This document shows, one piece after another, positions 5,616 to 6,512 of a stretch of 6,512 bases of DNA. This DNA is from Candidatus Woesearchaeota archaeon (lineage in GTDB: Archaea > Nanobdellota > Nanobdellia > Woesearchaeales > PXDW01). The notes under the pieces are model-generated. The model did not search any database, had not been told where the DNA came from, and worked only from the letters and a program-made list of their open reading frames with translations. The stretch is taken from contig PXDW01000118.1 of NCBI GenBank assembly GCA_003564925.1, positions 1-6,512 of the forward strand. Reading direction: 5' to 3'. Positions within the stretch are counted from its first letter, which is position 1; each line of letters starts with the position of its first letter. Position numbers and translations under genes: made by a program.

Positions 5616-6407
5616 TTATTCTATCTCAACAAAAAACCAATAAGGTGTTGCTTGAACATTTCCATTTCTTCCATCGTCCAAGACCAGCATCTGGAAGTCA
5701 TATTCATTTCCATCAAATCCTTCTACACCACCACGGCCACCTTCTGTCTTATTTTCTATTATTGTTGTGAATATTATTGACCTGGTATCTGTAAGCAATA
5801 ATTCGACAAACTCATTATTTGCTGGATCTGAACTATTTCTTTGGTATGTGTCTGTGGCAGGGCATGTTCCTGCACCGATCAGCTTTGTTCCTACATATAT
5901 ATGAGGATGTGCACTTCCATCCCTTATAGTTCCAGAAACATTAAAGGTTCTATAGACACTATCGGGGTCATCTGGATGTATATTGAACATAGATTCAAGG
6001 GATGTCAAGTTAAGTTCACCCCCTACAGCACTATAATTTAGGCATCTAACACCTGTCCAGTTTACTACTGAACTGTTTGAAGCGTAAATTTTTCCTTGAG
6101 GATTAGCAACATACCAATCATACATGGTGTTTCCTGCTGCATCATCTAAAGTAATAGTACCTGTGATATGTCCGTAGTAACCTTGCCAAGTCCTGGTTTG
6201 GGATATACCATGCATCTCTAACCTGGTAAGATTTCCGGCCTGCGCCCATATCTGTACTCCGGGACGCTGAGAAACATTAAACGTAGACTTATGAGTCTCA
6301 TTTATGCTCTGCGGACCTAAAGGACCTTCAGCATCTGCAGATACATAAACTGCCATTATTCCGGCTAATAAAATTAATATAATTAACAGGTTTGTTGCTA
6401 TTTTCAT
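5616..6407 (-). CDS. Secreted two-cysteine surface protein, divergent member of the A/B/E family (gene A)
   Basis: This 263-residue protein has a compact signal peptide: MKIATN, a hydrophobic core at 7-20 and an ADA cleavage site (24-26). The mature protein begins EGPLGP, matching the EPVGP and VPVGP starts of B and E. Family motifs are WQGYYGHITG (74-83), MYDWYV (95-100), IYASNSS (107-113), VELLLTD (201-207), YDFQMLV (236-242) and PYWFFVEIE at the C terminus. The only cysteines, C122 and C182, align with those of B and E. Ten N-x-S/T sequons are present. It lacks the GNEExAMNHT block shared by B and E and is the most diverged paralogue. The ATG at 6407 follows a good Shine-Dalgarno, the only clear one in the window, so A probably heads the operon, with B and C downstream. 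No enzymatic or pilin-type motif is visible, and the function is unknown. Confidence 0.9.
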   Translation of the reverse strand: MKIATNLLIILILLAGIMAVYVSADAEGPLGPQSINETHKSTFNVSQRPGVQIWAQAGNLTRLEMHGISQTRTWQGYYGHITGTITLDDAAGNTMYDWYVANPQGKIYASNSSVVNWTGVRCLNYSAVGGELNLTSLESMFNIHPDDPDSVYRTFNVSGTIRDGSAHPHIYVGTKLIGAGTCPATDTYQRNSSDPANNEFVELLLTDTRSIIFTTIIENKTEGGRGGVEGFDGNEYDFQMLVLDDGRNGNVQATPYWFFVEIE

Positions 6408-6413
6408 CTAAAA

Positions 6414-6419
6414 CACCTC
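6414..6419 (-). promoter_or_regulatory. Shine-Dalgarno GAGGTG of gene A
   Basis: On the minus strand GAGGTG is followed by six bases (TTTTAG) and then the ATG. It fits the AGGAGGTGAT complement of the usual 16S rRNA 3' end and fixes the start of gene A. The other genes here have no comparable site. Confidence 0.8.
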
Positions 6420-6462
6420 GCAAATGTTTTTTTGTTTTATTTTGATTTTTTTTTAATCTTGA

Positions 6463-6487
6463 AATTGTGAATCTTAGGTTCACAATT
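6463..6487. repeat. Inverted repeat AATTGTGAA-N7-TTCACAATT upstream of gene A
   Basis: Perfect nine-base arms (6463-6471 and 6479-6487) flank a seven-base loop, 55 bp upstream of the gene A start codon. On the minus strand it is not followed by a T run, so it is unlikely to be a terminator for this operon. It could be an operator dyad or an mRNA leader hairpin. If a plus- or minus-strand gene ends just beyond the window, it might belong to that gene. Confidence 0.55.
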
Positions 6488-6512
6488 ACACCTATACTAG
6501 AATTAGCGTTCA

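Larger units (their letters stand above)
6408..6512 (-). promoter_or_regulatory. Upstream region of gene A, partial promoter or leader
   Basis: This 105-bp region runs to the window edge. Nearest the gene is the Shine-Dalgarno; further up is an A-rich tract on the coding strand (about 6425-6460), then a nine-base-arm inverted repeat. No coding frame is evident. A TATA box is not clearly recognisable and may lie beyond the window. Confidence 0.4.

Noticed and set aside
5841..6041. Plus-strand 66-codon cysteine-containing frame
   Set aside because: It is antisense to gene A, which has a signal peptide, a Shine-Dalgarno and two paralogues in the window.
2289..6407. Archaeal type IV pilins or archaellins
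   Set aside because: The A/B/E N termini fit ordinary signal peptides with AxA cleavage (AYA, VYA, ADA). They lack the charged residue plus Gly cleavage site before a long hydrophobic helix that prepilin peptidase needs, and no assembly ATPase gene is nearby.
6463..6487. Intrinsic terminator
   Set aside because: The inverted repeat has no T run after it on either strand within reach, so it does not fit a stem plus oligo-T terminator.

Overview
This 6.5 kb window is AT-rich and looks archaeal. It most resembles a DPANN-type lineage such as Woesearchaeota or Pacearchaeota. That placement is inferred from protein style: short secreted proteins crowded with N-x-S/T sequons, a GENCLNCPEDCG-type cysteine motif, a thrombospondin-like WECTEWSEC module, WNLIS repeats and a small protein with two near-identical helix-turn-helix (HTH) repeats. 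No rRNA, tRNA or universal marker gene is present to confirm it.

All seven genes lie on the minus strand, so transcription runs from high to low coordinates. In that order they are: a secreted protein (6407-5616, here 'A'); its paralogue 'B' (5577-4792); an unrelated cysteine-rich exported protein 'C' (4762-3800); a 208-bp intergenic region; the duplicated HTH protein 'D' (3591-3055); a third A/B paralogue 'E' (3065-2289, overlapping D by 11 bp); a small membrane-anchored protein 'F' with two WNLIS-type repeats (2260-1550); and a large multidomain surface protein 'G' (1501 to the window edge, incomplete at its C terminus). Gaps within A-B-C and within E-F-G are only 28-48 bp, so each block is probably one operon. 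A T-rich stretch after C suggests that D starts a second transcription unit.

Six of the seven products carry an N-terminal hydrophobic export or anchor segment, and none shows a recognisable enzyme active site. The locus therefore reads as a cell-surface or secreted-protein cluster with its own candidate regulator. The most notable points are the three-member family A/B/E, with exactly two conserved cysteines in the mature region; a 38/39-bp identity between the 3' ends of B and E that suggests recent duplication or gene conversion; and the leader of the HTH gene, which holds a perfect 22-bp direct repeat plus several CAAG/CTTG dyads that could be operators. Roles in cell-cell contact or host attachment are speculation; nothing in the sequence proves them.
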